Shown here: positions 36,032-46,498 of the stretch, piece by piece
How the letters are laid out: every line of letters begins with the position of its first letter
How positions within the stretch are numbered: the first letter of the stretch is position 1
Source: Arthrobacter sp. 35W
Lineage (GTDB): Bacteria; Actinomycetota; Actinomycetes; Actinomycetales; Micrococcaceae
Direction of reading: 5' to 3'
DNA length: 64,000 bases
Assembly (NCBI RefSeq): GCF_000482545.1
Contig: NZ_KI519454.1
Coordinates: 2,330,954-2,394,953, forward strand
Notes under the pieces: model-generated
The model's input: the letters and a program-made list of their open reading frames with translations, nothing else
Told to the model about the DNA's origin: nothing
Databases searched by the model: none
Position numbers and translations under genes: made by a program

Positions 36032-36745
36032 TCAGCTGAGCTGGTGGAAGCCGGGCGGACCGCCCGCCTCCACTCCTGTGTAGCGGTACAGGCGCGGCGG
36101 GCGGTGCTTGCCGCCCTGGAGGTATTCATCCGTCGCCTCGATCTGCGGGGCGGTCATGAGCTGGCGGCGGAAGTTGGCCGGATCCACGCTGCGGTTCAGC
36201 ACCGCCTCGTAGACCTCTCGGACGGCTGCGAGGGTGAACTTCTCGCCCAGGAAGTGGTACGCGATGGAGCCGTAGGTCATCTTGTTGCGCAGCCGCCACA
36301 GGGCGTACTCCACAATCTCGTTGTGGTCGAAGGCCAGCGGGCCCGTGGCATCGGCGCGGACCCACTTCACATTGGCCGACTCCTGGGCCATGGCCGCCTC
36401 GGTGGGCTGGACGAGCGCCCAGTACACGATCGACACCACGCGCTCGCTCGGCGAACGGTGCAGGCCGCCAAAGGCGTAGAGCTGCTCCAGATAGGCCGGG
36501 GCCAGCCCGGTGGTTTCACGCAGGTTCCGCGCCGCGGCATCCTGCAGGGACTCGGCCTGCGTCATGGGGCCGCCGGGCAGCGCCCACATCCCCTCGAAGG
36601 GTTCGCGGATGCGCTTGACCAGCGGCAGCCACAGGGTGGGGCGCCCCGAGACGGCCGAGGGGCGCAGGGCGAAGATCACCGTGGAAATGGCGAGCGCCGG
36701 GGGCGCCGCCATGCGTTCGCTGACATTTGCGTAGGTGGGGAACAC
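36032..36745 (-). CDS. nrtR: NrtR-type NUDIX transcriptional regulator of NAD synthesis
   Basis: This 237-residue protein combines a NUDIX-like domain with a C-terminal winged helix (KMTYGSIAYHFLGEKFTLAAVREVYEAVL...RRQLM), the NrtR layout. The NUDIX box is degenerate: LPGGPMTQAESLQDAAARNLRETTGL keeps the glycine and first glutamate but has RNLRET where REUXEE is expected. It therefore probably binds ADP-ribose-like ligands without hydrolysing them. It heads the minus-strand nad genes and has a palindromic operator at 36799-36827. Confidence 0.9.
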   Translation of the reverse strand: MFPTYANVSERMAAPPALAISTVIFALRPSAVSGRPTLWLPLVKRIREPFEGMWALPGGPMTQAESLQDAAARNLRETTGLAPAYLEQLYAFGGLHRSPSERVVSIVYWALVQPTEAAMAQESANVKWVRADATGPLAFDHNEIVEYALWRLRNKMTYGSIAYHFLGEKFTLAAVREVYEAVLNRSVDPANFRRQLMTAPQIEATDEYLQGGKHRPPRLYRYTGVEAGGPPGFHQLS

Positions 36746-36798
36746 CTGCCCTCACCCCCTTCCTGGATCCTGCGTGCCCCGCGTGCGGGCCACCGTCG

Positions 36799-36827
36799 TT
36801 AGTTAGAGTCAAATTGACTGAAACTAA
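36799..36827. promoter_or_regulatory. NrtR operator (29-bp palindrome) upstream of nrtR-nadABCS
   Basis: A near-perfect 29-bp palindrome lies 54 bp before the nrtR start. Its arms read TTAGTT-AG-AGTCAA and TTGACT-GA-AACTAA around a single central base, with only the central base and a 2-nt stretch in each arm mismatched. AT-rich and symmetric, it fits a site for the adjacent regulator, implying feedback control of the whole nad operon. Confidence 0.75.
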
Positions 36828-36984
36828 TCGTACGCCCGCACCCACTCCAAACAAAATGTGGCCTTCCTCTCACCCGAGCGACCGTTCGGTCCGGAAAGCC
36901 CGCCGGGACGAGGGATAATCATCTACTGACACCCTGCGGCGGAGCTGGATCGGCCGCAGCCACCATGGACGAGAGCACCTGGAT

Positions 36985-38442
36985 ATGCCTGCCTTACCCA
37001 CCTCCGCTTCGAAGCACCCGCCCTTCCCCGCCGCCGGCGGCCCGGCCAGCGGACTGGGGCACAGCCTCAAGACGCGGCAATTGACCATGATGGGCCTGGG
37101 CAGCGCCATTGGCGCCGGGCTGTTCCTCGGCTCCGGGCAGGGCATTGCCGCCGCCGGACCGGCCGTCCTCATCTCCTACCTCGTGGCCGGGACGCTGGTC
37201 ATCCTGGTGATGTGGGCGCTGGGGGAAATGGCCGCGGCCAACCCCAACTCCGGCGCCTTCTCCGTCTACGCCCAAAAGGCCATGGGTCCGACGGCGGGCG
37301 CCACCGTGGGCTGGCTGTGGTGGCTGCAGATGATTGTGGTCATCGCCGCCGAGGCCCTGGGCGCGGCGGGCCTGCTGTTCAGCATCTGGCCCGTGGTCCC
37401 TGTCTGGGTGCTGACACTGGTGTTCATGAGCGTCTTCACGGCCATCAACCTGGCCTCGGTGAAGAACTACGGCGAGTTTGAGTTCTGGTTCGCCATCCTG
37501 AAGGTTGGCGCCATCGTGCTGTTCCTGGCCTTCGGTGCGGCCCTGCTGCTGGGCTGGATTCCGGGCGCCGCCTCGCCGGGTCTGGGCAATCTGGTGGACC
37601 ACGGCGGCTTTGCCCCCAACGGGCTCACCGGCATCGCCACGGCGCTCTTCGTTGTCGCCTTCGCCTTCGGCGGCACGGAGATCGTCTCCATCGCCGCCGC
37701 CGAAACCGCCGATCCCGCCCGGAGCGTTGCCGTGGCGATCCGCACGGTGGTCTGGCGCATCCTGGTCTTCTACATCGGTTCCATCTTCATCATCGCCACG
37801 GTGCTGCCCTGGACCTCCGATGCGCTGGCCTCCCCCTTTGCCGGCGTGCTGAACGCCGCCGGCATTGAATGGGCCGGCACCGCCATCACGCTGGTGGCCG
37901 TCGCGGCGCTGCTCTCGGCCCTGAACGCCAACCTCTACGGGGCCTCGAGGATGATCTACTCCCTCGGCGAGCGCGGCGAGGCTCCGGCCGTGGTCACGAA
38001 GGTCAATGCCCGGCACGTGCCGGTGGTTGCCGTGGCAGTCTCGGTGGCCTTCGGCTTTGCCGCCGTCGTACTGGAGCTGTTCTTCCCCGAGAAGGTCCTC
38101 CCGGCACTGCTGAACCTGGTGGGCTCCACCTGTCTGGTGGTGTGGGGCATGGCCCTGCTCTCCCAGTTGATCCTGCGCCGCCGGGCCGACGCCGAGGGCA
38201 CGGTGCTGCCGCTGCGCATGAAGGGCTTCCCGGCACTGACCATTCTGGGCCTGGTGCTGCTGGGCATGGTCTTCGTCGTCGGCTTCATCGGCGAGGACAG
38301 CCGCGTGCAGCTCTACGGCACCTTCGCCCTGATCGCCGGCATCGCCATCGCCACCAATGTGGGGCTGCGCATCCGCACCGCCCGGGCACTCGCGGCCGCC
38401 AGCGGGGACGACGGCGATAGTGGCGCCTCGGACCGCCGCTAG
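36985..38442 (+). CDS. APC family amino acid permease
   Basis: This 485-residue membrane transporter has about 12 helices. The N-terminal LKTRQLTMMGLGSAIGAGLFLGSG is the APC substrate-site motif (unwound helix 1). AFAFGGTEIVSIAAAETADPARSVAVAIRTVVWRI is the helix 6 region of the GABA/proline/aromatic amino-acid permease group. It is divergent from nrtR. The specific substrate cannot be assigned. Confidence 0.92.
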   Translation: MPALPTSASKHPPFPAAGGPASGLGHSLKTRQLTMMGLGSAIGAGLFLGSGQGIAAAGPAVLISYLVAGTLVILVMWALGEMAAANPNSGAFSVYAQKAMGPTAGATVGWLWWLQMIVVIAAEALGAAGLLFSIWPVVPVWVLTLVFMSVFTAINLASVKNYGEFEFWFAILKVGAIVLFLAFGAALLLGWIPGAASPGLGNLVDHGGFAPNGLTGIATALFVVAFAFGGTEIVSIAAAETADPARSVAVAIRTVVWRILVFYIGSIFIIATVLPWTSDALASPFAGVLNAAGIEWAGTAITLVAVAALLSALNANLYGASRMIYSLGERGEAPAVVTKVNARHVPVVAVAVSVAFGFAAVVLELFFPEKVLPALLNLVGSTCLVVWGMALLSQLILRRRADAEGTVLPLRMKGFPALTILGLVLLGMVFVVGFIGEDSRVQLYGTFALIAGIAIATNVGLRIRTARALAAASGDDGDSGASDRR

Positions 38443-38522
38443 CGGAGATTGCGCAGCACTTGGGAAGCCACTAGCGTCATCGTAGAGAGCCCGGCAGCGG
38501 GCACTGGAGGAGGAGCGGCACC

Positions 38523-39359
38523 ATGGAAGCCACAGGCAGACACTCGGCACCACTGCATATGCACACCGTGGAGGGCACCGACCCGCATCTGTCGGTCGCC
38601 TCGTTCGCCCCGGCCGAGGACGCCCCAGCGGGGGCGCCGGCCCGGCCCGTGCTGCTGGTCCATGGCTTCGCCTCCTCCACCGCCCTGAACTGGGAGGCCT
38701 CGGGCTGGGTCACGGCCCTGCGCGCAGCCGGCCGCCGGGTCATCGCCGTCGACCTTCCCGGCCACGGCGGCAGCGCCGCCCCCGAGGACGTGGACTCCTA
38801 CACGCCCAGCCGGATCCGCGCGGACCTGCTGCAGATTGTCGTGGACCTTGGCGCCCGCCCGCTGGTGGCAGGCGACGCCGGCAGCGGCCTTGATGTGATC
38901 GGCTATTCCCTCGGTTCCCGGCTGGCCTGGGAGTTCGGCGCCACCCAGGGCGAGCTGGTGCACCGGATGGTGCTCGGCGGCCTCAGCGCGGCCGATCCCC
39001 TGGCGGCCTTCGACCTGGTGGCCGCCCAGCGATATCTGGCCGACGGCACGCCCATCGAAGACGCCTCCACGGCCGCACTGTTGAAGATGGCCCAACTCAC
39101 GCCGTCGAACAACATCTTTGCCCTGCTCACCCTGGTCCAGGCCATCAAGACCGAGCCCTTCGACCCGGCCGAGGCCGTGCCGCGGATGCCCATCCTGCTG
39201 GTGGCCGGCGATGCCGATGAGCGCGCCGCCGGGTTCGAGGCCCTGGCGGCCCTGAGTGGATCCGCCAGCACCCACCTGGTGCCGGGGCGCAACCACGCCA
39301 ACACCGTCACCTCGCGCGATTTCAAGACCGCCGCCATCGACTTCCTCGCCGGTCCCTGA
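38523..39359 (+). CDS. Alpha/beta hydrolase
   Basis: This 278-residue cytoplasmic hydrolase has the nucleophile elbow GYSLGS, the oxyanion-region HGFASST, the VIAVDLPGHGGS strand, and catalytic histidine candidate in GRNHANTV. No signal peptide is seen. The substrate is unknown. GGAGGAG precedes the ATG. It is the last ordinary chromosomal gene before the island. Confidence 0.88.
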   Translation: MEATGRHSAPLHMHTVEGTDPHLSVASFAPAEDAPAGAPARPVLLVHGFASSTALNWEASGWVTALRAAGRRVIAVDLPGHGGSAAPEDVDSYTPSRIRADLLQIVVDLGARPLVAGDAGSGLDVIGYSLGSRLAWEFGATQGELVHRMVLGGLSAADPLAAFDLVAAQRYLADGTPIEDASTAALLKMAQLTPSNNIFALLTLVQAIKTEPFDPAEAVPRMPILLVAGDADERAAGFEALAALSGSASTHLVPGRNHANTVTSRDFKTAAIDFLAGP

Positions 39360-39809
39360 CCCATCCTCTCGCTGGCCGTCCCTCGATGACCGTCGCCAAG
39401 GGAACTACCACGAGGCAGCCCGGACCGGGGCCCGCCGGCACCGTGGGGACGTGCCGCCCGGGCATGCCCCAATTCGGCTTTGGCAGCGTCGCTGAAAGGG
39501 TCGTCGGCATGCGAGGGTCCCGATGCCAGACCCATTCGGCATTCCTGTGGGCAGGAATGCAGGTTTGCGGCCCGTGGTGGCCAACTAGGAAAACTATTCG
39601 CCCGATGTCATTTTCAGAAGCTGGCTGCACTGGATGTCGCAAGTCCTCTGGACCGCCATTTTGTGCGGACCAAGCGTGGTTCGGCACCGAGGGTGTCCAG
39701 CTGGCACGGACCCGGGACGGCCGCCAGTCACGGCCATCCCGCAGCGGATTGCGCCCCAGCCCGGCAGCCAGCAGGCGTTTGAGGTTTCTGGCATGGTGTG
39801 GTGCGTGCC
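39360..39809. other. Intergenic stretch without a supported gene (left edge of island)
   Basis: About 450 bp separate the hydrolase from pgi. Short ORFs exist on both strands but none shows a family pattern or a good ribosome-binding site, and base composition changes from the preceding genes. It is probably decayed sequence at the island border. Confidence 0.4.
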
Positions 39810-41444
39810 TTAACTTTCGCGGGACAGGGCTGCCTGGCTGGCGAGTGATGTGAGAAGTTCCTGCAGTGCCTTCACACCGGCCGCACGGTCCGTAAGGTGC
39901 AGCCGCAGGACGGGCCGGCCGTGGTCGGACAGGACCTGGGCATCCCCGGCGGCCTGCGCGGCGATGAGCTCACCGAAGGTGAATGGCCGGTCCGGGATCG
40001 GCAGATCCGTCACCGCCGCGGCGGTCACCTGCAGGAAGACCCCGATGGCCGGTCCGCCCTTGTGGAACTGGCCGGTGGAGTGCAGGAAGCGCGGGCCCCA
40101 GCCGAACGTGACGGGACGGCCGGCGATGACGGCCAGTGAATCCCGCACTCCTTCAAACGGGGCGTATGCGAGGCGGTCGAAGTAGGCCTGGATGCTCAGA
40201 TAGCCGTCGGGCCCGAGTTCGGCGAGCAGGGCGCTGACCGCCTCCGCAGCGGTGCCTGCGCTGCCGAGCCAGGCCCCGCCGCGGACCTCGATGGGGCCGT
40301 CGGTGAAGTTCGTCGGCACCGGTTCCTGCTGCACGTCCAACAGGCCGCGGGCAGCCATCTTGGCGGCCTCTACATCGGGCTGGTCAAAGGGATTGATGCC
40401 CAGCAGACGGCCGGCAACGGCCGTGGCGAATTCCCACACCATCATCTGCACACCCAGACCGCCGCCGATCGCGACCTCGTTCTGTCCGAGTTCGATGTCG
40501 GCGTCCGCCGCGACGAGCCGGATGACCAGCACGTCCTGGGCACCCGAGGCAACCTCGAGGGAGCTAGGCTCGGCAACGACCGGGAGCACGCCGGTACCCA
40601 GTTTGCCGGTGGATTCCGCGATGAGCTGCTCGGCCCAGTCGGCAAAGCCAACGATGCCCGATCCTTCGTCGACGATCACGATCTTGTTCCGCAGCGGGTT
40701 GGTGCCGCCCAGAACGGCGCCCAGGGCAAGCCCGATGTTCTCTCCGGAGTCATCGTTGAGGATCTTGGCCGCCTCCTCGGCTTCGTCCAGCAGGGCCTGG
40801 ATGTCCACCCCGGCCAGCCCACACGGGACCAGCCCGAACGCCGTCAGAGCCGAAAAGCGCCCGCCCACATTCGGGTCGGCATTAAAGACGGTCCGGTATC
40901 CGGCGTCGCGGGACGCCTTGTCTAGTGGCGACCCCGGATCGGTGACGACGATGATTCGGCTCTTCGCATCGATGCCGGCCTGCGTGAACGCGTGCTCGAA
41001 GATCCGCCGCTGCGAATCGGTTTCCAGCGTGGAGCCGGACTTGGACGACACGACGATGGCCGTCTCGGCCAGCCGATCCGCCAGAACCGCGGCGACCTGG
41101 TCCGGATCAGTACTGTCCAGCACCGCCATTTCCACCCCGGCGGTCCCGGCGATGACCTCCGGGGCCAGGGACGACCCGCCCATGCCGCAAAGCACGATCC
41201 GGGTAACACCCTCGTCGCGCAGCGCATCGCGCAGGGCAAGGATTTCAGCCACGAGCGGCCTGGACACCGCGCCCGCCTCCACCCAGCCGAGCCGGACGGC
41301 AGCTTCAGCCTCCGCTTCCAGTCCCCACAACGTGGCGTCCCTGGCGAATATCCGGGTCGCGACCTTGTCCTCAAGCAGGGCAGGCAGGTGCTGTTCGCGG
41401 GTCCGGCGGGCGGCGCCCGTGGCCTCGTAGCTAAGAGTCGTCAT
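39810..41444 (-). CDS. pgi: Glucose-6-phosphate isomerase (actinobacterial type)
   Basis: This 544-residue enzyme interconverts glucose-6- and fructose-6-phosphate. SIS/PGI features are RIVLCGMGGSSLAPEV, AIVVSSKSGSTLETDSQ and NPFDQPDVEAAK, as in Arthrobacter-type PGI. The start MTTLSYEATG at 41444 is preferred; the in-frame extension upstream crosses the duplicated 204-bp element and has no protein-like character. Fructose-6-phosphate is the product of HxlB encoded downstream in the island, so this enzyme can feed RuMP-pathway carbon into the oxidative pentose branch. Confidence 0.93.
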   Translation of the reverse strand: MTTLSYEATGAARRTREQHLPALLEDKVATRIFARDATLWGLEAEAEAAVRLGWVEAGAVSRPLVAEILALRDALRDEGVTRIVLCGMGGSSLAPEVIAGTAGVEMAVLDSTDPDQVAAVLADRLAETAIVVSSKSGSTLETDSQRRIFEHAFTQAGIDAKSRIIVVTDPGSPLDKASRDAGYRTVFNADPNVGGRFSALTAFGLVPCGLAGVDIQALLDEAEEAAKILNDDSGENIGLALGAVLGGTNPLRNKIVIVDEGSGIVGFADWAEQLIAESTGKLGTGVLPVVAEPSSLEVASGAQDVLVIRLVAADADIELGQNEVAIGGGLGVQMMVWEFATAVAGRLLGINPFDQPDVEAAKMAARGLLDVQQEPVPTNFTDGPIEVRGGAWLGSAGTAAEAVSALLAELGPDGYLSIQAYFDRLAYAPFEGVRDSLAVIAGRPVTFGWGPRFLHSTGQFHKGGPAIGVFLQVTAAAVTDLPIPDRPFTFGELIAAQAAGDAQVLSDHGRPVLRLHLTDRAAGVKALQELLTSLASQAALSRES

Positions 41445-41573
41445 GTGGTTCAGGCGTCCTTCCGTGCGGTGGCATCGTCGTGGATATCTCCTCAATGGTC
41501 GTGAGGCGGCGGCCCGAACCTGGGAGGTGCAGGCCGCCGCGCGGTTGCCATCGTGCTGGACGATGGCGGCCAA

Positions 41574-41777
41574 GGCCAGATCGTCCGCTTGAACGTCTCC
41601 TTGACTCTGAAGCGATTCAGATTGGGAGTGAGGTGTCCCCACAGACTTCCGGTTGAACGCCTGCGGGTCAATCCGTGCTGGCTCCCGTGGAGAAATCCGT
41701 GATGACCACTGATGCATAGCGCCTGTGACCCAACCCACACTGAGAGGGAAGTGTTGTAGATCCTGAATTTGAAACTG
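41574..41777. repeat. Long direct repeat, copy A (upstream of pgi)
   Basis: This 204-bp segment matches 54647-54849 in the same orientation at about 85% identity by hand alignment, with one 1-nt gap. It lies 130 bp upstream of pgi, while copy B lies 62 bp upstream of the MaoC-like gene; both genes read leftward. On the minus strand its first about 45 nt (CAGTTTCA-A/G-ATTCAGGATC...) are nearly invariant. A small hairpin (CTGA-loop-TTCAG) is kept with a compensating wobble. It may be a shared promoter/leader or the remains of a mobile element. Confidence 0.75.
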
Positions 41778-41966
41778 CCGGAAGCTTTTGTGAATGTCGC
41801 AACCCTGGATATTCGTGGACTTCATTCAGTCCTGAGTTGTATTGCGTCTGGCATTGCCGCAGTTGGCGGCAACTTTTACAGCACTACTGGCGGGCTAGTT
41901 GCCCATCAAGCGATCAATGGGTATATACGGGCCCCGTCTATATCCATCCATTGAAAGGAAAGAATC

Positions 41967-42464
41967 ATGACTGCACAAGTTGCTCACGACAGCCTCCTCC
42001 TCCAGGACGCCCTTTCCCACTTTCCTGCGGGTGTGGTGGCCCTCTCGGCGACGGTCAATGGTGAGCGGCAGGTTATGGTCGCCTCCTCATTCTCTGTCGG
42101 AGTCTCATATGAGCCGTCGCTGGTTTTGTTCTCCGTCCAGAAGTCTTCCTCCACCTGGCCCATGATCAAGGAAGCTCCCCTGATTGGCGTGTCGGTCATG
42201 GGTGAGGACCACAATCCCGTCTGCCGCCAGCTCGCGTCGCGTGACAAGGCAAAGCGTTTCAACGGCGTGGAGACTGTTTCCGGCGAGCGAGATGACCTCT
42301 ACATCTCCGGGTCTCCCCTGTGGCTTACTTGCTCGATTTTCCAGGAAGTCGATGCCGGCGACCACATTCTCATTCTGCTGCAGATTGAAGATTTCGAGGC
42401 ACACAGTTCGCACATGCCCCTGGTCCTCCACCGTTCGTCCATGAGCCGTTTGGACTACCTTTAG
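41967..42464 (+). CDS. Flavin reductase domain protein (FMN reductase component)
   Basis: This 165-residue protein of the HpaC/flavin reductase-like family starts LLLQDALSHFPAGVVALSATVNGERQVMVASSFSVGVSYEPSLVLFSV, the typical FMN-binding beta barrel. An FNGVE(T)V turn and the terminal PLVLHRSSMSRL strand follow. Such proteins reduce FMN with NAD(P)H and hand FMNH2 to a two-component monooxygenase. The DmoA/NtaA-type monooxygenase in the same island (50912-52315) is the likely partner, and the size is close to the small subunits of such systems. Confidence 0.88.
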   Translation: MTAQVAHDSLLLQDALSHFPAGVVALSATVNGERQVMVASSFSVGVSYEPSLVLFSVQKSSSTWPMIKEAPLIGVSVMGEDHNPVCRQLASRDKAKRFNGVETVSGERDDLYISGSPLWLTCSIFQEVDAGDHILILLQIEDFEAHSSHMPLVLHRSSMSRLDYL

Positions 42465-42500
42465 CGTCGACGAGCAAGAACGATGAGAGGTACTACGACC

Positions 42501-42647
42501 ATGCACAACTCTCGCTTCCTCAAGTCCTCCATGGATGATCATGGGTTAAAGTTGGACGAAACCACAGTCACCCTCATGGCAGGTTTTTCGAAAAGCGCGG
42601 CCCATCCTTCGAACGTCCGGCCGCTGTCGTCAAAGCCTCGAATGTGA
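42501..42647 (+). CDS. Possible small protein (48 aa)
   Basis: This short ORF (MHNSRFLKSSMDDHGLKLDE...) is preceded by GAGAGG about 10 nt upstream. Its stop overlaps the ATG of the next gene as ATGTGATG, as if coupled to it. No family is recognised. It may instead be the displaced N-terminus of the following gene or a leader peptide. Confidence 0.3.
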   Translation: MHNSRFLKSSMDDHGLKLDETTVTLMAGFSKSAAHPSNVRPLSSKPRM

Positions 42648-43335
42648 TGACCGCCCAAGCCATAGCGTCTGGCCAGGTCCGACGCGCAAAGCCTGCCGGC
42701 CAGCCGGCGACGGGAGCCGGTCACTCGAATACGAGCGTGAGGCAACTGGACATTCTGCTCACGTGGAGGGGCCGGGTCGGGCTCTTCAAGAAGTCCGGGC
42801 GTAGTTCATCTGGAAGCATGCCGTGGCAGCTTCTTTCAGTGGCCCAGGAGGGCAGCTATTCCGCCTTGGATGATGGACTGCTGCAATGCATACAACTGCT
42901 CCATCAAGGGACCGGCCTGACCGTTCGTGACATCCTCACGATTCAACCCGGCCCCACCGTCGAGTTGCCCTATGGTTCGCAATCCACTGTGCACTCCGTC
43001 TATGTGGTCGAAACCAACCACCGGCGGTTGGCGCTTGGACCCGGGTACTCGATGCATAGGTGGGCCAAGGGACCGAAGATCGGACGATTCGACGGTGGCG
43101 TTGACTGGCTCGTTCCGATATTGGAGGCCGTCGCTTCAAGTCCGTCGACGCCGCTACAGACAGTACAAGCCGTTGAGACACCTGAGAGAGGGATTCCGAT
43201 GACCATGCGTGGCGTTTTGATAGATAATCTGAAACCCAATTCACAGACATCGAAAGCAGCCGTTTCGGTGGCTGCAAGAGTGTTTGGTGAGCCGCCGGAG
43301 ACGGTCCGAGCCCTGGCCAACGTCAGCGGGCAATT

Positions 43336-43339
<4 letters not shown>
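42647..43339 (+). CDS. Degenerate NUDIX-like domain protein
   Basis: This is a protein of about 230 residues. The central part (about 35-165: VRQLDILLTWRGRVGLFKKS ... PWQLLSVAQEGSYSALDDGLLQCIQLLHQGTGL ... VHSVYVVETNHRRLALGPGYSMHRWA) follows the strand/helix order of NUDIX folds. The catalytic box GX5EX7REUXEEXGU is missing, so hydrolase activity is unlikely. A ligand-sensing or regulatory role is possible. GTG at 42644 is an alternative start. Its stop overlaps the MFS start (GTGA). Composition is less GC-rich than flanking chromosome, consistent with transfer. Confidence 0.5.
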
Positions 43340-44571
<1,232 letters not shown>

Positions 44572-44619
44572 GAGATTTGCACAGCGGGAATCAGAATTTT
44601 GGGAAGGAAGCTGTTCATC

Positions 44620-44883
44620 ATGCATAGTCAAGCCCCCGAGTATTTGGAAGTTGTTGTTACCAAGCCTGGCCGACTCTACGAGTTGCTCGACGATGCAGAG
44701 GCAGTGCTCCGCCAGGCGGCGATGTGCCAGCAGTCTTCCGGCATCCTGGTCACCCGGCATAGTCATGCCCGGTACACGCTCGCGCTCAGCGACACGGTTC
44801 CCTTCGGGGAGACCTGGGAGCAGAAACTCTCGTGGCCGTCGGCCGGCGCCCGCACTGCCGCACTGTCACCGGTCTCACAATAG
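44620..44883 (+). CDS. Small hypothetical protein (87 aa)
   Basis: This short protein starts MHSQAPEYLEVVVTKPGRLYELL. The ATG follows GGAAGGAAG with good spacing. A hydrophilic helical N-half is followed by a segment (SSGILVTRHSHARYTLALSDTVPFGETWE) that looks folded, not random. No family is recognised. It sits between the MFS gene and the zwf fragment on the same strand. Confidence 0.5.
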   Translation: MHSQAPEYLEVVVTKPGRLYELLDDAEAVLRQAAMCQQSSGILVTRHSHARYTLALSDTVPFGETWEQKLSWPSAGARTAALSPVSQ

Positions 44884-44892
44884 AAGGCCAAA

Positions 44893-45204
44893 ATGTCTGT
44901 AACGTACGTTGATGCGGATTTGAAGTCCAGGCGCAATCCGCTGCGGGACGGCCGCGACCGCCGGCTGTCCCGGGTGGCGGACCCCTCGTCGTTGGTGCTT
45001 TTCGGCGTCACCGGCGACCTCGCCCGCAAGAAATTGATGCCAGCTGTCTACGACCTGGCCAACCGCGGCCTGCTGCCGATCGCCCTGCAGGTGCGGGGAC
45101 GATACGTGGCCTCCTACGCCATCCAGGGTGCCAAGCTATCGAACCCGACCAAACACTGGGAACGAAAACTTGCCGAATATCAGGACCAGTTTGCACAGCG
45201 GTAG
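44893..45204 (+). pseudogene. zwf: Truncated glucose-6-phosphate 1-dehydrogenase (N-terminal fragment)
   Basis: The first about 63 residues match actinobacterial Zwf: NPLRDGRDRRLSRVADPSSLVLFGVTGDLARKKLMPAVYDLANRGLLP includes the NADP-binding GVTGDLA motif. After about 45085 the similarity stops and an unrelated 35-residue tail follows before a stop. Full-length enzymes have about 500 residues, so this is a fragment, probably cut by the insertion-sequence events seen just downstream. It cannot be catalytically active. Confidence 0.85.
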
Positions 45205-45298
45205 GAACAACTCCCTGCAGCATTCGACGGCCTCTAAGGGTTCCTGCCGTGACACCGTGGCTCGGTGGTAGTTGTGTACAAACTCATGAGCTCCGGTG

Positions 45299-45904
45299 TC
45301 ACCGAAGAGACGAGATCCCGTGTCTACGAAGTGACGAGGTTGCACACCCACTACGTGAACCACCAGTACCAAATAGGGCTATCCGCCATTCATCGATGCC
45401 GAGCATCCTTGGCCGTAAGAGATCAATATTGGGCAGTTTCGTTGCCGCCATGGTCAACGCCTTTTGCACCAGCCACCAGGAGACGCCGTGGGCGGTGGCG
45501 GTTTCTGTCGCAGCACGGACCGAGTCAATGACAGCTCGCACGAGAGCGCTGCGGAGCCGGCTCGTGGTCCGTGCTCTGGCAGGGACTTCGATCGTGGCTT
45601 CAGAGAAGGTTTTACGCGGGCAAAATGTCTCGTCGCAGAACAGCCGCCGCTTGGCCCAGACGACTTCCACCGGCCCAGCCACGGGGATGTAGCGGACGCG
45701 CTGCTGCCGGCCAGAATGGCGACGGGTGCCAATGACACCGCACCCCGGGCAGCCGGATTCAACAACGCTCTCAATATGGATTCTGCGCTGGCCAAAACTC
45801 AATGTCTGGGTTGCCATGACACGGTAATCGTCCAGATTGAAGATCGTGGTGGCAGCATCAGGGGGCACCAAAGTAGGCTCGTTCAAGGCTCGTAGTCCTG
45901 TCAA
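45299..45904 (-). mobile_element. ISL3-family transposase remnant (N-terminal part)
   Basis: This 201-residue reading shows the ISL3 N-terminus. A zinc-finger-like block (CPGCGVIGTRRHSGRQQRVRYIPV, then LFCDETFCPRKTFSE) is followed by a helix-turn-helix region and the LGIDEWR start of the DDE domain. Homology ends near 45390 and the rest of the roughly 400-residue transposase is missing. No terminal inverted repeats are evident, so it is inactive. Confidence 0.8.
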
Positions 45905-45928
45905 AAGATGAATGCGTCAGAACATCCA

Positions 45929-46250
45929 TCACAACAGGGCTACGAGCCACCTCTGTTCAAGGACCCGAAACCAGATTTCAGCACGAACCACGGAGAGCCC
46001 GCATTCCTTGTGGTCGGGGCGCAGCTGGTGCGCTCCGGGGCCCCCGGTGGCGAATGCTTCGAAGTCCCGATCGGCGAAGCCCTTGTCGGCAATGATGACC
46101 TGCCCGGCCGCGAGGAGGTGGCGCTCACCAGCCAACAGGGCAAATCGGTGGCCTCGGGTCCACCGATCTTCGGGTCTAGGCCCAGCTGACCCGCATGCCG
46201 TCCGGGCTGCAGACCAGGTGCGGTCCCCCGGAAGAATCGGGAACGCGATG
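45929..46250 (-). mobile_element. DDE transposase remnant (IS982/IS5-like)
   Basis: Minus-strand fragments in more than one frame contain a transposase-like segment (QVIIADKGFADRDFEAF, then QLRPDHKE). This is the middle DDE strand seen in IS982- and IS5-type elements. Frame breaks and missing ends show it is a decayed remnant abutting the ISL3 fragment. Confidence 0.55.
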
Positions 46251-46498
46251 CACAGTATCCGTAGCTGGCCCTACGCGATGTGGCCGGTGGCCGCCTACAG
46301 GGCGGCGGCCAGGTTGTTAGGTATTCCCCTGGGAGGAGGCCAACAGATATTCCTGTCTCTGTCGCCAACGCCTCATGGGTCTGAGATCCCCGGTTCGCTC
46401 CCTTGCGACAGTGATGACGTCAAAGCGGTGGACGGCCCAGCTACCACGGATCTCATCGGCGCAACCAGCGCCTTAAGCGGGGCGTGATGCCCAATGGC

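Noticed and set aside
34231-36039. 602-codon plus-strand ORF opposite nadA/nadB
   Set aside because: It is antisense to the nad operon, whose proteins are unambiguous.
36994-38553. 519-codon minus-strand ORF opposite the amino-acid permease
   Set aside because: It is a shadow of the permease gene, made of His/Gln/Gly-rich sequence with no domain.
39386-39853. 155-codon plus-strand ORF between the hydrolase and pgi
   Set aside because: It overlaps the end of pgi, has no clear ribosome-binding site and no recognisable fold; it is treated as non-coding.
45136-45372. Minus-strand ORF with a faint IS3/IS481 integrase-like tail (FVHNYHRATVS)
   Set aside because: The resemblance is limited to a few residues and no catalytic motif is present, so it is not listed as a mobile element.
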